The position numbers and the translations under genes are program-made. DNA of 64,000 nt, taken from positions 125,922,001 through 125,986,000 of the forward strand of contig JBITNC010000001.1 in assembly GCA_050084985.1 (NCBI GenBank), in the 5' to 3' direction. Shown here piece by piece: positions 1 through 10,499 of this stretch. The DNA is from Nageia nagi (Eukaryota; Pinophyta). The notes beneath the pieces are model-generated. The model saw only the letters and a list, made by a program, of their open reading frames with translations. It made no database searches and was not told the origin of the DNA. Position 1 is the first letter of the stretch, and each line of letters opens with the position of its first letter.

Positions 1-1199
1 TTTCTGTGGACAATATTCCAATTTCATGTATCGCTAAAACTTTTACTATATACTAAAATTATCATCTTCTCCAAAGCCATCAAAAGAAATTTGTATATTA
101 TATCTTAAAATCATAAAATTATAAAAGCTTTTCTAGATCTTAAAAAAATCATAGATTCTTTCAATTAATTTTTGATGGAATTTTTAACTGCTTTGATGCT
201 ATGAAGAATTATTTAAGTATTTCATAAGAATCAAATATCATGATATTTTCACACATATCAATAATTGGGTTGTTAAGCACATCAAGTTATATAATCAATA
301 ATTTGGTTGTTAAGCACCAACATCATGTCTACAATGAAATAGTAGTGTACTTTAAGTACGCACATCAAATTATATAATCCATGTTAAATATCTTAGATCA
401 TTAATTATATAACAAGATGTTTAATCTTAAATATGGATCTCCCCTATCTATGTACACATTTAAATTTTACTTAAGAGTGAAGGATATAGGGTAAAAGTAT
501 TAAGAAATACTAATATGTTAAATATAATTAAGGCTTACACATAATTACACTAAATTTAGCTTAGCTTCCAACAAAATCCTTTTTTTACAAGAAATTAGAA
601 CACATTTTACAAGATGTTTTTTTGGCTTCTCACTCTAGATTTAACTTTATGGAATTTACTCAGACACTTCAATCCAAAATGAATCTCTAAGTATAGATTT
701 AATTAATATTTGTAAATACAATTGAATAATATCTTAAATTGATAATTAAAATTTGTAAAAAGGAAACATAAAAAATTTCTTTTATTTCATTGTATTTCCT
801 CTTGAACATATTAAAATTATTTATTCTTTTACCAACAAACGAAATTACTACCATTACAAATTTTAATGGATTTCTTTCACAAATTCAATAGCTTTTACAT
901 AATAAGAATTCAGAACGAAACATGGCTCTCTATCCTTTGATGGATACCAATATCTCAGGATGGCATTGCTACCACCCTCTACTTGCACACTCAAGTTCTG
1001 AAAATAAATAATAATAACATGGTCACGACACGTGGAACAGTCGATCCACTCAAACTGCCATACAATATTAAAATTTTAGGGTTACTGTACAATCTTTTAC
1101 ATGATTTATCACGGTCAGGGAAGCAAATGCCAGGCAAGTTTTTACCTTCCCCCAGTCAATCTCCAAAAAGTTTCGAGAGGCATCAAAAGAAGGCTATGA
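1..1199. other. AT-rich intergenic DNA, no gene seen
   Basis: No reading frame here resembles a known protein. The only local structure I can see is a short imperfect duplication around 260-320, where a segment reading caataattgggttgttaagc recurs about 36 bases later with one change. The small plus-strand frame at 983-1213 lies over the edge of the coding-like patch that follows and has no family signature. Confidence 0.6.
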
Positions 1200-1585
1200 C
1201 CAACTTTCCTTAACGCGATCCGTAAGCGCCATCCGTGTAGCATCTACAATCTTCTGAACATCATATTATTTGGTGCAGTTTCTGTTTGAGACTCAATCTC
1301 AAGTAATACATTACCGATTACTTGTTCGAATGAGACTTCGAACATGGTTGAAACGATCGACATTGCAGGGAATTCTGAGAGGACCATCTTGCTCGAAGCC
1401 GTACGCCTCCTCCGCCGCCTATATATGAAGCGATCGCCATCTATAGTTGGTTTAACAACTATAGATGCAGACTTAATAGACCCAATTGTATGAGAAGTAA
1501 AACTGAAACCCATTCCTACCTTTCTGAAGTTGTGTAGTCATTTTTGTCAAACGTTGAACGCTTCATCTGGACAATCTGCGATTTA
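1200..1585 (-). pseudogene. Unidentified decayed coding remnant
   Basis: This patch is clearly less AT-rich than its surroundings and reads like coding sequence on the minus strand. An open frame at 1513-1244 starts MGFSFTSHTIG, has a run of five to six arginines and ends MMFRRL. Immediately downstream a different minus frame reads VQKIVDATRMALTDRV and continues, past one stop, into PSFDASRNFLEIDWGK. The two parts are out of frame, so this is either a frameshifted pseudogene or exon pieces with unrecognised splice sites; a GTAGGA donor-like site lies near 1525. I do not recognise the family. Composition and codon-like texture are what I see; that it once coded for protein is inference. Confidence 0.3.
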
Positions 1586-2742
1586 AACATGTGGATTATT
1601 AATCACCTGTATATCCTTTCTTAAAATAAATATATAGCTTGTAATAAATGTGGAAGTTCCTATTTCATCGCAACCCATGAGGGAAATATCAATCTGAATT
1701 GAATACAATTCATCTGTTGAGAAATGTGGATTACCATGTCATCAGTTTGGTTTCCATAGGCCAACATGACATTTTAGTGCTAAGAATTAAAGCAGAAGGA
1801 TATGAAGAGTGTTTACCTTTGTGCTCTTAGTATGTCTATCAAAATATTTGACAATCATTTATAAAACTGCCGAGGACATTGGTAGGGAAATTGTGACAAA
1901 CGAGTAGTAGAAAATAAGGAATTGAAATTAGTTGACAACAACCTTCTTTTGTATCTTTGCGTATTCTACTGAATCCCCAGCTGATTTCAATATCTCCACC
2001 ACAGAAAATGATGGTGCAACTTCAGTAACCTGCACAAATTTTACATTTCATTTTTTTGCTTTCAAATATCTCATTGATAGATGCCTGGCCTGCCAGATTT
2101 TGGAAGATGGTATGAAATAAAATTAACCTCTGTTGATATTTATAAATATGATCCTCCTCTCCCTGAGTTGTTTGCCTCATAAATCTTCATCTACCATTAA
2201 AACATAAGATAGTTTCTTTTGATAGTTGACATGGAGTTTGAATAAATGCATTTCATTCATGAAATCCTATTTTATTAATTTATGAGCCGCTGAAGAAAGA
2301 AACATAAAATCAAATGCTTCAACTCCGCTTTATGGACTGCTAAATATATTTTTCATTGTATATTGAGAAGGAAATCGGTTTAAGGATAAAGAATTGAAAA
2401 GTTTGATTTCATGGTACAACCTTAGTGTATCTACTCTTATTGTGGAACATACAGTGACACCTAAGAGTAGTTACTGCTAGTATTTTGGCAGAAATATAGT
2501 TGCAAAGGAAAGAAACATGCCTTACATTGAGAACAGTGTTTCCAAAACCCACTTATGGTTTATCAAATAATAGGTTTTCTGCGTTCACATATGTTCTTCT
2601 TTGAGATTCAAAATATCAAAAACATGCACATCAACCTTGCAAATATTTATTCTTTGCTTGTTCGAATTCACTGCATCTTTCGATTGATTTGGGAATGAAT
2701 TTTTATGATGTTTGATATTCTTCCTTCCATTTATATAATAAT
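1586..2742. other. AT-rich intergenic DNA, no gene seen
   Basis: Apart from short chance frames I see nothing that can be named. The 62-codon plus frame at 1932-2120 has no recognisable motif. Confidence 0.6.
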
Positions 2743-2906
2743 TTTTGAAAAGATGTGTCTTTTAATATTTCAGTCGGCTATATAATTTTAATTTTAAAAA
2801 AATTATTTTCCCGCCAATTGTTTAAACGGACGGACTCACATGCGACATTTTGCTCCCCCACTCCACCCCCATGCTGCAGCTGTAGAAACGCCTCTCGGCG
2901 TAATTA
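2743..2906. repeat. Repeat A, copy 1 (about 164 bp)
   Basis: This segment is nearly identical to 4769-4932. Both copies begin with ttttgaaaagatgtgtcttt, pass through an A/T stretch and contain a GC-richer block including ccgccaattgttt, ggactcacatgcgacatttt and gctgtagaaacgcctc, ending ggcgtaatt. Differences are a few substitutions and small indels. Both copies are followed by DNA rich in the word ATTAACAT, so the duplicated unit may be longer than the well-conserved core. Family unknown. Confidence 0.85.
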
Positions 2907-3205
2907 ATAGAGCATTCACATAACTTTAATGTTGCATTAACATTGTAATAGGATTAACATGAATATAATATTAACATAGCATTAATATAACATTATGTTC
3001 ACTAACATAGCATTAATAGCTCACTTTCACATAGCTTTAATGTTGTATTAACATTGTAATAAGATTAACATTACAATTAAAATAAAATTGACATAGCATT
3101 AACATACCATTAACATTAACATAACATTAATAGTAACATAACATTAACAAAGCACTAATCATAAGTTAATATTTCATTAACATTACAAGTAATAGGACTA
3201 ATATT
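2907..3205. repeat. ATTAACAT-rich degenerate short-word repeat
   Basis: Words such as cattaacat, aacataacatt and attaacata recur many times with irregular spacing. The same kind of sequence follows the second copy of repeat A at 4933-5274. It looks like decayed minisatellite DNA with no coding potential. Confidence 0.7.
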
Positions 3206-3208
3206 ACT

Positions 3209-3366
3209 ACTAGCTTTGATATAACCCCTTATATATCAAAAAACGCTGAGAGATATCATTTCGAGGTGCCTATCTCATTTCTTGGTATTGCTATATCCAA
3301 GATAGGCACCTCGAAATGATATCTCTTGGCGTTTTTTGATATATAAGGGGTTATATCAAAGCTAGT
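3209..3366. repeat. Large near-perfect palindrome, 67-bp arms
   Basis: The left arm 3209-3275 starts actagctttgatataacccc and ends gaggtgcctatct; the right arm 3300-3366 is its reverse complement with only two adjacent mismatches (cgcTGagag against cgcCAagag). The loop is 24 nt. I see no clear target-site duplication, so it could be a fold-back MITE or a local inverted duplication. Transcribed from either strand it would make a stable hairpin, which is a possible small-RNA precursor, but I see no coding or promoter evidence. Confidence 0.95.
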
Positions 3367-3654
3367 TTTATCCTAGATGTAGAAATTGAAAGGTAGTTAT
3401 TCTATCAAATTCATTCAAAACATGTACTCTCATTTGCACCTATCACAATTAATAAATTAATTTTTTGTAAAAAAAATAAATTTAAACCTTCCACTTACCG
3501 ACAACTCGTTTAATATAATCTTATATATTAATATTAAAAAAATATATATTAACTTTTTATATAAAAACTTATTTATAATTTTTTTTAATCTTAAAAGCAA
3601 TAATCAAAAAGTATCTATTCTATCAAATTCACTTCAAACCTACACCTTGTTTAC

Positions 3655-3792
3655 ATCTATCAAGATTTTAATTATGTATCTATTCTATTAAATTCACTCC
3701 ATCTATCAAGATTTTAATTATGTATCTATTCTATTAAATTCACTCCATCTATCAAGATTTTAATTATGTATCTATTCTATTAAATTCACTCC
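3655..3792. repeat. 46-bp tandem repeat, three copies
   Basis: Three head-to-tail copies of a 46-bp unit that begins atctatcaagattttaatta and ends ttaaattcactcc occupy 3655-3700, 3701-3746 and 3747-3792. The copies look identical. A fainter, diverged version lies just upstream near 3610-3645, so the array grew from a pre-existing sequence. Confidence 0.95.
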
Positions 3793-4379
3793 AAATCTAA
3801 AGCTTTGTTCACACATATCAAGAATTCAACTATGAATAACTTTCGTAAAAAAAATAAAATTTAAACTTAATATCTCCAACTTACCTACCAACTCATCTAA
3901 CAAAATCTAATCTCATACATCAAGTCCGTAAACAACTTTAAAAGAATATTTGAAAAAAAAAACACTTTAAAATTAGAAATCATAATAACTTCAAATATTT
4001 CATTGAACATCATCTTTCATATATAAAGAAAGATAACCTCAAATATTTCATCGAACAATCTTTTACGTGACTAAAGAAATATTGACGAGCAAGATGCTTT
4101 CAATTTGCAAAATAACCTATTATTCAAATCTAACTCTCCATCCATTCCAATCCACATAACAAATTATATAATTTATTATATAGGCAAACCTTGTATACTA
4201 AATAATATTAACTTTATTAAAATATAAAAAATAATGCAAAAGCAAAAATTACAATAAAATAATCTTCTAACACTATCAGTTACCATTCTCTCAAACAAAT
4301 ATTTACACCCTGAATCCACTAACTCTACACAGTCCGTACAATCCTATTTAAGAAGCTTCCACGCCTGAAAATACACAGA
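3793..4379. other. AT-rich DNA, no gene seen
   Basis: No recognisable element. The last 100 bases or so would be the 3' flank of the GRAM-domain pseudogene that follows on the minus strand. Confidence 0.5.
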
Positions 4380-4665
4380 TCAATGATGGGGTGTGGCAGA
4401 ATGTACACAAGAGATCGACTCCCGTAGAGTGCTGAGAGCCTTCTCATAGTTCACAAAACCCATGAACCAGAATTCATGATGATCCACAGTCTCCACCTGG
4501 ATATATTTCTTAGGGGGATTATCCTTATTCACAGAATGATTCACAGCCTTCAGTTTAACCAGGGTATTGCAATCTGCAGATCCATACAATATGATGTTGT
4601 TAGATTCAGCATAGCTAGATCGCAAAGTATAAGAATTTTTGCAGATCCAGACTGTATGACGTAGT
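4380..4665 (-). pseudogene. GEM-like GRAM-domain protein fragment
   Basis: The minus-strand frame ending at 4380 carries LVKLKAVNHSVNKDNP, KYIQVETVDHHEFWFMGFVN and YEKALSTLRESIS. This is the characteristic C-terminal half of the plant GRAM domain of GEM-like / ABA-responsive proteins, in which a KYIQ-VTVD-HEFWFMGF-NYEKAL block follows a VPL-KLKAVNPS block. In Arabidopsis GEM itself acts in the nucleus on epidermal patterning; most relatives are poorly characterised lipid- or protein-binding proteins. The part just upstream (about 4560-4665) reads GSAKILILCD and then QIAIPWL in another frame, matching the expected STAKIAFCSD and KVVIPL segments, so a frameshift lies near 4557. The N-terminal half and the start of the domain are missing. 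The ATG at 4625 is not the original start. The identity of the fragment is quite certain; non-function is inferred from the truncation and frameshift. Confidence 0.8.
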
Positions 4666-4768
4666 AGATGTTACAGAATATACAAATCCTTCGAAATGTA
4701 TTTACTTACTTTGTACTAGCTCCAACCCTCCTCTCGAGAAGGAACGGTGTAAGAAAGTGGGCGATCGC

Positions 4769-4932
4769 TTTTGAAAAGATGTGTCTTTTATTTAATATTT
4801 CAGGTTATATAATTTTAATTTTAAAAAAATTATTTTCCCGCCAATTGTTTAACGGATGGACTCACATGCGACATTTTGCTCCTCCACTCCACCCCCATGT
4901 TGCAGCTGTAGAAACGCCTCTTGGCGTAATTA
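4769..4932. repeat. Repeat A, copy 2 (about 164 bp)
   Basis: Second copy of the repeat at 2743-2906, same orientation, about 2.03 kb downstream. It abuts the upstream side of the GRAM pseudogene. Alignment by eye starts sharply at ttttgaaaagatg and ends at ggcgtaattaa, after which the ATTAACAT-type sequences are only loosely alike. Confidence 0.85.
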
Positions 4933-5274
4933 AAATAACATGAATACAACATAATATTAACATTCAAAGTACATTATCATAGTATTAACATTATATTGAT
5001 ATTGATATATAATATTAAAATTACAATAAGACTAACATTAACACTAAAATAACATGAACATAACATTAACATATCATTGCATTAACATACAATTAATATT
5101 AATATAGAATTAATTTATTATTCATGTAATATTACCATTAATATATTATTTACATTAACATAACATTGCATTAACATGAACATAACAATAAAATTTCATT
5201 TAAATATTTCCATAGCATTTACATTCTAATTATATTAACATTCGAATAGGATTAAGATTACCATTAATATATTA
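4933..5274. repeat. ATTAACAT-rich degenerate short-word repeat
   Basis: Same low-complexity texture as 2907-3205 (aacataacat, cattaacat, taatattaac), again directly downstream of repeat A. It passes without a gap into the telomere-like array. Confidence 0.7.
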
Positions 5275-6235
5275 ACTCTTAAATCTTAAACTACTACCCT
5301 TAACCCCAAACCCTAAAACCTATCCCTTAACTCCAAACCTTTAAATCCTTACCCCCTATCCCTAACCCTAATCCTAACCATTAACACTTAACCTTAACTC
5401 CCACTAATATTAACCTTTAACACCTAACCCTTTAAACCTCCTTAACCCTAAGCCTCTTAAACCTTACCACTAACCCTAATCTTATCCCCTAACCATTAAC
5501 TTTAAACATAACTAATAACACTCAATCTTAACTCCCAAACCCTAAGACTCTTAATCACAAAACCCTAAATAATTATCTTTAACCCTAAACCTTAGCCTTT
5601 ATCCCCAAATCCTTAAACCCTTACCTTTAACCCTAGCCCTAACCATTAACACCTAACCCTAACTCCAAATAACATTAACCATTAACCATTAACACCTAAC
5701 CCTAACACTATCCCCTAATCCTTTAATCCTCCTTAACCCTTACCACTAACCCTAATCTTAACCCTTGACCCTTAACTTTAATTGTAACCTATAACACCAA
5801 ACCCTAACTTGACTCATAACTCTAAACTATTGCCCTTAACCCCAAACCATAAACCCTAGCCCCTATCCCTAAACCCTTAAACCCTTACTAGCTTTTAATC
5901 CTACCCTAACCCTAACCCTAACCCTAACCCTAACCATTAAAACCTAACCCTAACTCCCACTAACATTAACCATTAACACTTAACCCTAATAACTAATTAA
6001 ATTAATTTAATCCTTAACCCAAACTCCTAATGCTTTAAACCTTCATAAACCCAAACCCTTAAACCCTTACCCCTAATCCTAATCCTAACCCCTAACCTTT
6101 AACTTTAACTATAACTAATAACATCAAACCTTAACCCGCAAACCCTAACCATATTCATAACTTCAAACCCCCAAACTATTATCCCTAATCCCAAACCCTA
6201 AACCCTAGCCTCTAACCCCAAACCCTATATATTAA
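5275..6235. repeat. Interstitial telomere-like array, C-rich on + strand
   Basis: Nearly one kilobase of degenerate CCCTAA, CCCTAAA, CCTTAA and CCATTAAC words. The longest perfect stretch is (CCCTAA)5 at about 5904-5935. Both the six-base CCCTAA and the seven-base CCCTAAA forms occur, with many one-base variants, so this is an old interstitial array and not a chromosome end. All words are on the same strand throughout. Confidence 0.9.
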
Positions 6236-7925
6236 AATTATTTATATATTTAAATTTAATTTATTTAAATAATTTAGATTTAATTTATATATATTTATAT
6301 CCTAATAGTGGGCCTAAAAGTGATTCCAACAAAAATTTCCATCAAGCACACCATCAATAGGCACCTATAATTGCTAAAAACAAAACACACCCTAACCCAC
6401 ACCTATAATTTTCATTCCAAATATTTGAAACACACCAAAAAAGGCTTCTACTTCAAATTTTGGTGGGTGTAAGCAAGAAGAGGATTCTCTACAGCATTCT
6501 ATCTAATTTTTTTGGAGATTTCTTAACCAGTTAAGATTTTTCTACCACATTCTACTAAATTTTCATTTATTTCTTATGTATTTATAATTTTTAGCAATTA
6601 AATGTAAAACGTTAGGTAAAAAATTATAGGGTATTTTAAATTGACATAAAACTAGTAAAAACTCTAAGATGTCTTTTTTTAAATTTGGAAGGTTTTTTAA
6701 GAATTTAGAAAAATTAAAATTTAGAAAAAACTTTAAGGTTTTTACCAAAATTTTCTAAAAATTGGTAAAAATCCTAAGATTTTTTTTTAAATTTATAGGG
6801 TTTCTACAAAAATTGGTAAAAACCCTATATATTTTCAAAATTCTTGATAAAAATCCAAAATTCTTGATAAAAATCCAAAATTCGAAAAAAAAAACTGTAG
6901 GGTTTTTCCCAATTATGAAATTTCTTACTAAAAATCTTAGCCAAAACCAAACAAATTTCAAAAACACCATATTAAAACATGTGGAAAATCAATTAGATAA
7001 AAATTGAGGAAAATTATCTTCTCCAATCTTAATCTTCTTAACTTGCATTACAAAATAAACTACTAAAATGGGTTATATATTAGACATTTTTTTCATATTT
7101 TTAAAACATATATTTTTAAAAATATTATTATTATTATTATTATTATTAGGATGAAAACACTTTATATTAAGAAAAGACTAATCATACAAAAAGAAGTGTG
7201 TGGGATTAGCACATCCCAATAGTCATAATAACTTATATAGTTGGGAAGAAAAGAAACAAAATGCTAAAACCCCTAAGCATGATAAAAAGACCATGTAAAC
7301 TCCTTACGAAGTAATACAACCAACAACTAAAATATTAATCAATTTTTGGCTCATTTGGAGGATGAAAGTTATCTTTCTAACCTAAGTAAGCCCAACCATG
7401 TTTGGAATTATCATCATTGCTCTAGCCATCATTCTCTCCCAATTGAGAGTTTGGCACATTTCCATAAATTAATAAATTTAATATAATAACTTTAAAATTT
7501 AATATAATTTAATAATTAATTTAAATTTAATATTTTAGTAAAAATTAATATAACAACCCTAAAATTTAATATAAATTTTAAATTTAATAATTTAATATAG
7601 TTTAATACATGTAAATTTTCAAACCCTATATGCAAAATTATTTAACCACCCTCTTCTAACCTAAATTTTTTAACCCCCCTAACAATTTTTTTCAATGCTC
7701 GACCTCTAACCAAAATTCTTAACCCCTCCCCCTCCTCCCTAACTTAATTTTTTTAACCCCCTTTAACCTACATTTTTTAACAACTCTTAATCTAAGTTTT
7801 TTCACCTCCCCTATTTAACCAAAAGTTTTTAATTCAAAATTTTAACCTAACTTTTTACATGTTAATGATCTAAATGTTTTTAGGTTTTTAAATATATTTT
7901 AATATTTCTATATAAAATTTGTTTC
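6236..7925. other. Very AT-rich low-complexity DNA
   Basis: This stretch holds repeated words such as ggtaaaaatcctaagat and ccaaaattcttgataaaaat (about 6500-7010) and long runs of ttaatataattt (7460-7620). The open frames in it are lysine/asparagine/phenylalanine-rich products of base composition. I see no gene. Confidence 0.6.
7122..7148. repeat. (ATT)n microsatellite
   Basis: Uninterrupted trinucleotide run of ATT/TTA. Confidence 0.9.
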
Positions 7926-8694
7926 TTTAGATATTATCATGAGACATGAAGAGGGTGAGAGGAGTAGGTACAATGAGGAAAGAGACAAGATCCATCAAAA
8001 AGGAAAACATGCATCAATAGAACCTAAAATTGATAAAAAAAGTTCATAAGTATTAGTATGTACTATTTTATTATCAATATATATTTTTTATTGCTACTTA
8101 TTTCATAAGATAAATAATACTTTTTATATAATTTTTTTATAGATGAAAACACTTGAGCAAGTGTTGAAATAAGCTAGTAAAATATTAACAAAAAACAGAA
8201 ATGGATAGAGTGCAAGGTATTGGGACCTCTCATGTAGCTAGTTGCAGCTAATGTACCAGCTCACTGCTTCCACCAACCACTCCACATGGTAATATTTTTT
8301 TATGACTTCAATGTTTCAAAATATTTTATTTATTATTATTTTTTAATTTATTACTTATTTTTCTTAAGAATTAATTAAAAATTTGGTAAAGGTGACATGA
8401 GTATTGAAACTACAAAGTCAGTGAATTAAGACCCCCTACCTTCCTCATATTGATCGGTTCACTTAGAGTTGAGATAAGAGTGAAACTTGATGGTGACATA
8501 ATTGAGGATGGAGTAGGTATGTAAAATCAATACATTTATGTTTGAAAAATAATACATTTAAATATATAATTGCAAAATAATAATTTACTAATATTTTTAA
8601 ATATTTTATAGAGAAAGTTTTTTATGAACATCTAAAGAAGTATGCACTTAATTTTTTTGCTAAAACCTTAGATCTTGATTGGAAATTACAAGAT
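7926..8694 (+). pseudogene. Unknown spliced gene remnant, 5' part (split by copia insertion)
   Basis: Several short coding-like stretches lie on the plus strand: MRHEEGERSRYNEERDK near 7934, MKTLEQVLK near 8143 directly after an AG, and VKLDGDIIEDGV near 8480-8515. The last ends at a GTATGT donor-like site, and after an AT-rich gap an ATAG acceptor near 8610 opens EKVFYEHLKKYALNFFAKTL, which continues in phase to DLDWKLQD. The exon is interrupted at 8694 by the copia element; on the far side, after the duplicated AAGAT, the sequence resumes. I do not recognise the family; a decayed gene of a plant DNA transposon is possible but unproven. Stops in the earlier pieces indicate a pseudogene. Confidence 0.35.
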
Positions 8695-9192
8695 TGAAAG
8701 AGATTGAAATATAACATAAATAATACTAATCTACCAAGATTATATGAAAGCTCACAATTCACATCTAACAAACTCACAAAGCAATCTCATAAAGATAACA
8801 AAAGATGTAAATGGTTCCTCCAACTAGAAGTACATCCACTAACTAGATCTCTCTTAATCTCAAATATGATCTCTTACAATTCTCTTGATCATATATCCTA
8901 AACACTATCCTATAGCATAACTTTACTTCTCAAATTGGTGTATAATCACAAAGAGGAAGCTTTTATTTATAGGCCAAAATCCCTCTTTCCATCACCCTTT
9001 TACCCAATGTACAAAGGCATGACATGCACTCCCTTTTACTCAAGAGGCATGTTCATCACATGGAGTGTAGAAAAAGTTACATTATCATATTCACTTAAAT
9101 ACTTAAGGTATCTAATGATATCCTTAAGTATTAATTAATTTATAAAGAGGATTAATACAAACCTTTACAATAATGCATTATACATTCCAACA
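8695..9192 (-). repeat. Copia-1 3' LTR
   Basis: 498 bp; aligns over its whole length with 16105-16590 and, reversed, with the LTRs of copia-2. On the minus strand it begins TGTTGGAATGTATAATGC. Confidence 0.95.
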
Positions 9193-9207
9193 CTCTCCCT
9201 TAATGCA
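9193..9207 (-). other. Copia-1 polypurine tract
   Basis: On the minus strand the bases just before the 3' LTR read TTAAGGGAGAG, a typical plus-strand primer site. The same tract precedes the 3' LTR of copia-2 (aaggggag at 36,269-36,276). Confidence 0.75.
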
Positions 9208-9971
9208 ATATTGGGATAGAGTGAATAAGAGAGAAAAAAGATAGAAAATAAGAGAGTTATCCTCTAAAAAAATACAATGGAGAGGAGAAATTTTTACATA
9301 TTTATGAAGTAAGAAAGATCTAGTTTGAGACTCACTACTTTTCTAAATACAATCATTAACTATAACTAGTTTAAATGTACATGAAATAGTCATCCAATTA
9401 GAAGTCATGAAGAGTCTCTAAGAGCTTGCACACTAGAAATAATTAACTTGCAATCTCAAAAGAACCTACAAGTTATAAGCATCTCAAATAATAATATCAA
9501 TTAAGTGTAACATATTCATATCAACAAGGATAGATGAATCACATAAATTCCATCATGAACTGATCAATGGTGCACTATAAGTCATCATAAAGATGCTAAG
9601 TCAGAAACCATAGTCACCTACTGTATATAAAATATGTGTTGATTATCATTACAAAATAGAGCATGCACATATGATTTCCTCACATATGGATAAATAAATA
9701 GTGCCAAAAGATGTATAAGAGTTCCTCACACATAGATAATTGAATAGTGCTAGATTAGCCAATCTTTTTGCTTTAAAAATTTATACAAGTTTCTCACATA
9801 GAGTGAACTTACCATGAAGGTGTACAATAAAATCAATATGATACAACATAAAATCCTCTTAGGGGTGAAGTTATCATCACAAACATAATTCAACATAAGA
9901 ACTCAAACTTCACTCTCCCTTAATAGCAACTTCACCAACTCGATAACATCCCTAAGCTTAAAAAATTAAGC

Positions 9972-10330
9972 TTATCGAAGGAGCTTCATGAATAAATCAA
10001 TAGATTTCAAAGTGGATGGATAATAATCCAAGTGTATGATGCCACCAAGAACCTTCTCCCTGATAAAATAGGCATGAATTTCTATATGTTTTATTCTCTG
10101 ATGGAACATAGGATTCTTAGCCAAAGAAATAGCTGATTGATTATCTAAAGAAATCAAAGATGAGTTAGCTTGCTCATACCCAATTTCTTTCAAAATATGG
10201 CTTATCCAAATAGCTTCCTAGGTTGTAACAGACATGGTACGATATTTAGCTTCTATGGTAGAAAGAGAAATAGTAGGTTACTTCTTGGAATCCCAAGAGA
10301 TAGCACCTAAACCAATGCTAAATACATACA
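9972..10330 (-). pseudogene. Copia-1 RNase H domain
   Basis: The frame ending at 9972 reads SLDNQSAISLAKNPMFHQR and IKHIEIHAYFIREKV, the C-terminal part of copia RNase H (DN-SAI-LAKNP-FH-R-KHI-I--HFIRE). The usual TKPL ending is replaced by MKLL, and the frame upstream (YYGR-ARYR-MSVTT region) is broken. In a working element this activity degrades the RNA strand of the RNA/DNA hybrid during reverse transcription. Confidence 0.85.
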
Positions 10331-10499
10331 TAGAGGTTGATTTCCTATCATCTCTATCTCCCCCATAGTTAGAATCTAAGAATCCAAAGAGAACAAATTA
10401 GGGCAACTTAGAATACTTGAGAGCAAGATATTTAGCCCTTGCAACATACCTCAAGATTTGCTTAACAACATTAAGATGCTCAACATAAGGTTTCTCATT

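Noticed and set aside
3655-3792. Possible CRISPR-like or regularly spaced array
   Set aside because: The 46-bp units are contiguous with no variable spacers; this is an ordinary tandem repeat in plant DNA.
4476-4664. 62-codon plus-strand frame
   Set aside because: Antisense to the GRAM-domain fragment, which has a clear family match on the minus strand.
5275-6235. True chromosome end or fusion point
   Set aside because: The units are strongly degenerate, internal to the sequence, and all in one orientation at this locus, so an old interstitial array is the simpler reading.
6563-7007. Overlapping frames on both strands rich in Phe, Leu, Asn and Lys
   Set aside because: Produced by repeated AT-rich words; same text is open on both strands and has no motif.
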